64,000 nucleotides of DNA, taken from NCBI GenBank assembly GCA_015345905.1, contig JADDTR010000021.1:186001-250000 (forward strand), written 5' to 3'. The position numbers and the translations under genes were made by a program. Positions within the stretch are counted from its first letter, which is position 1. Each line of letters opens with the position of its first letter. The notes under the pieces were generated by a model. It searched no databases. It saw nothing but the letters and a program-made list of their open reading frames with translations, and was not told the origin of the DNA. This document shows, piece by piece, positions 59,755 through 64,000 of the stretch. The DNA comes from Aotearoamyces nothofagi (taxonomy: Eukaryota; Ascomycota; Leotiomycetes; Leotiales; Tympanidaceae).

Positions 59755-60768
59755 CCCTGCTCGACAGCTGTAGGGCTCCAAGAACGACATGGGGCGTTTA
59801 TCGCGAAGGATTTCTGCATGAGACGGGCGTCGGGCGATAACGGGGGTATTCTAAAATCAACGATGAGGCATTATTTGCCAGCTACCCTTATCTACTGCAT
59901 GTTGTGCAACTTGTGCTTGACTAAATGCCCTGTTTTCCCCGATTTATGTTTCTGTCAGGTATTTATCAGCGTCCCATGGCTCCCATCGGTTATAGTCACA
60001 TGTAAATTGACCGGCTAAAGGCATTAATTATGTCGTCTTCGTTATTCATGATACTTACTATCCCTTTGGGTAATTGTACTTTTGGGGTAGTAATAACACA
60101 CTGGCACCTTCGGCAGTTCAGCAGATCTGCCACGAGGTCGGTGATATAGGATGGCACAAATGTTAGTGGAGCAACACGGAGAACCACTTGCAGGGTTCGG
60201 TCGGGCGGTAAGATCTTGCCGCCGGCAATGTTTCCATTTTTGTGATGGCGACTAACCTAGTTGACATGACATGTCTTGGCGAAATCGTAATTCAAATCTA
60301 ACCGCGCTCCGTGTGTTATCAGTAGTATAATTTCTTCAACGTCCCTTTCACAGAATTATAAAGGCAATTCAAGAAATACGATTGCCAACTGTGCACCACT
60401 AGTTGGACGTTTCCAAAGAAGATGTACCCCACTCATCGAAACTGAAGTAGCTCTGCACTTTCAAGTCGCGCCTTCTTGCCAGCACTTCTAAGCCTCCGAA
60501 TCAAAGTTCGTTCAACTATATCGCCATTGATCCCTTCAACTCCTTCTAGATTCACATCGAGACCTCCGAGCATCGAGCAAACCATTAGTCAAGCTCTATA
60601 ACGACAATGCGGCTCTACTTCGATACCCACGCCACCGCAGTTAGTGTTCAATAATAGCAGCATAGCTCTGCTAGCCATCTCCTATACAGCTTGACGCAGA
60701 GCACCCAGTGCCCCGTTGGCAATAAGACGCTCTACCCTTGACAATCGTACCCAAGAACTGTCGTCATC
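59755..60768. other. 1.0 kb intergenic region
   Basis: It holds the 3' flank of XPB and the promoter of the potassium transporter. A minus-strand frame at about 60040-60250 (ILPPDRTLQVVLRVAPLTFV) looks protein-like but is short and unsupported. Confidence 0.5.
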
Positions 60769-63623
60769 ATGGTGTTTCAACCGTTCATCGACGTGTGGAA
60801 CCATATTCTCTCACTGAAGCCATCCTTCATATCAAAGAAGCCGCATTTCAACTTCATCACTGTACATTGTAAGCCACCAGGAGATTCTAGGCATCTCGAC
60901 TCGCTAACCGTTCATCAGATTTCTGGATTATGGGCTTGACGATTATTGGTTCTATTTTGTTATACCCAGCAGGTCATTTAGCCTACATCGATGCACTCTT
61001 TTTTGCTAGCGGTTCATGCACCCAGAGCGGTCTTAACACGGTAGATGTTAACCTTCTCAACACATATCAGCAAATGGTGCTCTTTTTCCTTCCAATGTTG
61101 GCGAATCCAATCACAATCAACACATTTGTCGTCTTTCTCCGCCTATACTGGTTTGAGAAACGATTTCAAAATATTGCTAAGGAAGCGAAGCGGACTCGAC
61201 GGACTATATCGAAGAGCAGATCTCAGGCGAGGGCTGAAGACAGGCCCGGTGATAGTAATCACGAGGAGCAAGGTGTTCGTGGAAGGACCATCACAGTCAT
61301 GCATGAAACGACGCAGGGACATGTTATGACAAACGGAGCCGCTGTGCAGCAACCGAACAGATCTACACCGAATTCGGACATAGATACGCAAGAGGACCAA
61401 GCTACTTCATCCAGCGAATCTAATGGGAGCGGGAAAATGGGCAGCAACACAGTCCAGGACGACGATTCTGAGAGACCAGAGCTCACTTCACATCAAACAC
61501 AGATCAAATTTGCTGATCAAGTTAAACGAAGTGATGGAATGGACGATGAACTTTTACGAATGCCTATGAGAAGGAGCGAGCAGGAACATATTGAGTTTTT
61601 GGAACGTCAACGCAACCCGGACACGAGTGTTCTTCGCATACCTGGACCTAGAGACGCGGATAGAGGAATAGCCCCAGAAACAATGGATCAACAGGAGGCA
61701 TTTAGGCAAAGCCTCCTTCGGCGAGAATCAATAATGGAGGGCACGGTGGATAGACGGTCTGAAGAAGTAAATACAGGGGAAGGAATCTTAATAGACAGTG
61801 AGAATGGCAGCAGTTCAAACCAGGGTGGTCGGTCTCGGGGCCGCAATATCACAATCGAGGAACCACAGCGAGTTCCAGAACATATAATCGATGAAACTCA
61901 GGCTGTGCTGAATACTCTAGGAGCCATAAGGTTTCGAAAGCCAAGACTACTGCGTGGAGACAAACTGCATGAGAACCACTCAAGACCCCATGAAAGAGGA
62001 AGAACCTTTTCAATGATGACAGCGTTCAGCCGAGCAAGAGAAGATAACGCAGTTACACCATATTTGAGCTGGGAGCCAACCGTGGGTCGAAACTCTGCCT
62101 TTGTAGATCTCTCGGAAGCTCAAAGAGAAGAGCTCGGAGGAATCGAGTACCGATCCTTGAAGTCGCTTGCGTTGATCCTGGTCCTTTACTTCTGGGGATT
62201 CATGATTTTTGGTTTTGTTTGCCTGATCCCGTGGATCAAGAGCACTGATTTTTTTGGGTCGATTGTAGAGAAGGATGGCGTGGGTAGGGTCTGGTGGGGG
62301 TTTTTTACGACAACATCTGCGTTCAATGATGTTGGCTTCACTCTCACGCCTGATAGTATGATCTCCTTCCAATCTGCCATCTGGCCATTACTTCTGCTGT
62401 CATTCCTGATCATAATCGGTAACACTGGGTAAGTAAAAGTTCATTCAATCTCACACCACCTTACAAGCTCTTTCAATCTCAAGAATCTCGTAATGGCTAA
62501 CACATGTAATAGGTTCCCGGTAATGCTAAGATGGATCATATGGGTGACAGCACAATACGTTCCACAAGGTAGTGCCATTTGGGAAGAACTCAGATTTCTC
62601 CTAGATCACCCTCGACGGTGCTTCACGCTACTTTTCCCGGCTCAGGCAACTTGGTGGTTATTCTGGATTCTAGTCATTCTCAACGGTGTGGATCTTATCT
62701 TTTTTATCATTCTCGATCTTGGTAATACTATCGTGACGCAGTTGCCCGTCAACATCCGTGTACTTGATGGTTGGTTCCAGGCGGTTTCTACCCGTACAGC
62801 TGGCTTTGCCGCTGTCAATCTTGCCGAGTTGCATCCCGCTATTCAAGTTTCTTACTTGGTTATGATGTATATTTCGGTTCTCCCCATTGCTATCTCTGTT
62901 CGTCGAACGAACGTCTACGAGGAGAAGTCGTTGGGTATTTGGGCTTCCTCTAGCGAAGAAAACGAAGATGAAGGCGAACCGTCATACATTGGTGCTCACG
63001 TCCGACGTCAACTTTCTTTTGATTTATGGTACATATTTCTAGGATTTTTCATCATCACGATCTCAGAGGGCAGCCGACTCCAAAGTGATGACCCAGACTT
63101 TACTATGTTCAGTGTACTCTTCGAGATAGTTTCGGCATATGGTACTGTTGGACTCAGTCTTGGCTATTCAAACATCAACGCATCGTTCTCAACTGAGTTC
63201 GGTGTCATTGGTAAACTGGTCATTATCGCCATGCAGATCCGTGGCCGTCATCGTGGTCTACCTTACGAGCTAGATCGTGCTATTCTTCTTCCTAGCGAGT
63301 CTCTTCAGGAGAAGGAAAAGAGAGATGATCTTGCCCATCGCAGACGTGCATCTATTGCCACCACTGCTCCAGATTCATTAAGTTCTGGTGGTACCGATAC
63401 TGTTGATGGTAGGAGGAGGACCAGTAAAAGTCGTGATAGAGGTGCCCAGAACTTTCTCAGCAGCCTTTTACATCCTGGACCGACCATCCCTAACGACCAT
63501 CGATATCTCCGTAAGACGTACACTACGGGAAATCTTGCGCCAAATGAGAAAGAAACGGAAGAGGGTGAAGGAGAGGGTAGTGGTTTGAAACCGGCTCACC
63601 TAAGGAAGAGGATGTCTCTTTAA
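60769..63623 (+). CDS. TRK-family high-affinity potassium transporter
   Basis: Three exons: 60769-60868, 60919-62428 and 62513-63623, with introns of 50 and 84 bases. The protein has 906 residues. Four short pore-loop motifs of the Trk/Ktr/HKT fold are seen: ASGSCTQSGLNTVDVN near 70, TTSAFNDVGFTLTP near 480, AVSTRTAGFAAVNL near 630 and VSAYGTVGLSLGYS near 745; each supplies the selectivity-filter glycine. A long hydrophilic loop of roughly 285 residues (about 120-405) separates the first and second membrane blocks, as in fungal Trk1. The C-terminal tail is polar and basic. The transporter takes up K+ at the plasma membrane. Exon 2 ends IGNTG, and the join restores IGNTGFPVMLRWIIW. Confidence 0.95.
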
Positions 63624-64000
63624 AGGAGTACAACTGGGCGTATAAAAAGAAGCACTGTCTGCATGACTTTGGTCATGATGTATATATCTAAAAGACAGAC
63701 GGCTTACTTTGAAGCCAATACAGGAGTATATATGTGGACTCTGAAGTTTATTAGAATTTGTTGAGCGTGGAGTATGGACCCATGGTTAGAATAGAAATAC
63801 ATAGCATTAATTGGTGTTAGATTAGTTATGTTGAACTCATGTCAGCATGCTTTTATATATTGCATTAGAGGCACTCATAATTACAAATAATTTCCGGATG
63901 CTTTGGAAGATGAGTACTTGGCATGGGAGACAAGTAACGATCAACGATTCAGCATGATTACGTGGATACGCTGTCAATTATCGGCAAGAGCTTTTTGGAG
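63624..64000. other. 3' flank of the TRK gene
   Basis: 377 bases of AT-rich sequence to the window end. No gene seen. Confidence 0.6.

Noticed and set aside
60040-60250. Minus-strand frame with ILPPDRTLQVVLRVAPLTFV
   Set aside because: It looks protein-like but is short, has no clear start and matches nothing I know; not enough to call a gene.
1-64000. Transposons, LTR-type elements, tRNA or rRNA genes and CRISPR arrays
   Set aside because: I looked for transposase or reverse-transcriptase motifs, long terminal or inverted repeats, tRNA B-box-like sequences and spaced repeats, and saw none that held up. A short element could escape reading by eye.

Overview
The window is nuclear DNA of a filamentous ascomycete (Pezizomycotina; perhaps Eurotiomycetes, which is only an impression). 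The evidence is short introns (about 47-94 bases, GT-AG, often with a CTAAC or CTGAC branch site), monocistronic genes on both strands, and fungal proteins such as an NmrA regulator, Zn2Cys6 factors, a WSC-domain membrane protein, a TRK potassium transporter and Tra1. Exon structures were assembled by eye from splice signals and protein family likeness.

Layout. Positions 1-5 kb hold the end of a Vps75/NAP-like histone chaperone gene and two neighbouring membrane-protein genes that share a PPPYTP motif, the second ending in a WSC domain. Positions 5.5-25 kb are gene-poor and full of microsatellites. They carry a POT peptide transporter, a gene with an atypical and perhaps decaying Zn2Cys6 zinc finger next to a six-copy tandem array of about 120 bp units, an asparaginase-ankyrin fusion and an NmrA-type nitrogen regulator. 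Two further short coding-like segments lie at 25.1-25.7 kb.

Positions 26-64 kb are much denser: a nuclear-looking 2OG-Fe(II) oxygenase, the 11.6 kb TRA1 gene, a large disordered orphan protein, a phenolic acid decarboxylase, a typical Zn2Cys6 factor, a PQ-loop vacuolar transporter, an NADH pyrophosphatase, a mitochondrial D-lactate/D-2-hydroxyglutarate dehydrogenase, proteasome subunit alpha4, a CHY zinc-finger protein, the TFIIH helicase XPB/Ssl2 and a TRK potassium transporter.

The genes do not form an obvious pathway cluster. There are three divergent pairs with shared upstream regions: PQ-loop/NADH pyrophosphatase, dehydrogenase/proteasome and CHY/XPB. Chromatin and transcription functions recur (Vps75, Tra1, XPB, two zinc-cluster genes), and nitrogen functions appear (peptide uptake, asparaginase, NmrA), but this may be chance. 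I recognise no transposon, virus-like element, tRNA, rRNA or CRISPR array. The most unusual gene-structure signals are a 7-base internal exon in the proteasome gene, a 5-base coding first exon plus a GC-AG intron in the CHY gene, and a splice junction that cuts the metal-binding HxD motif of the oxygenase.
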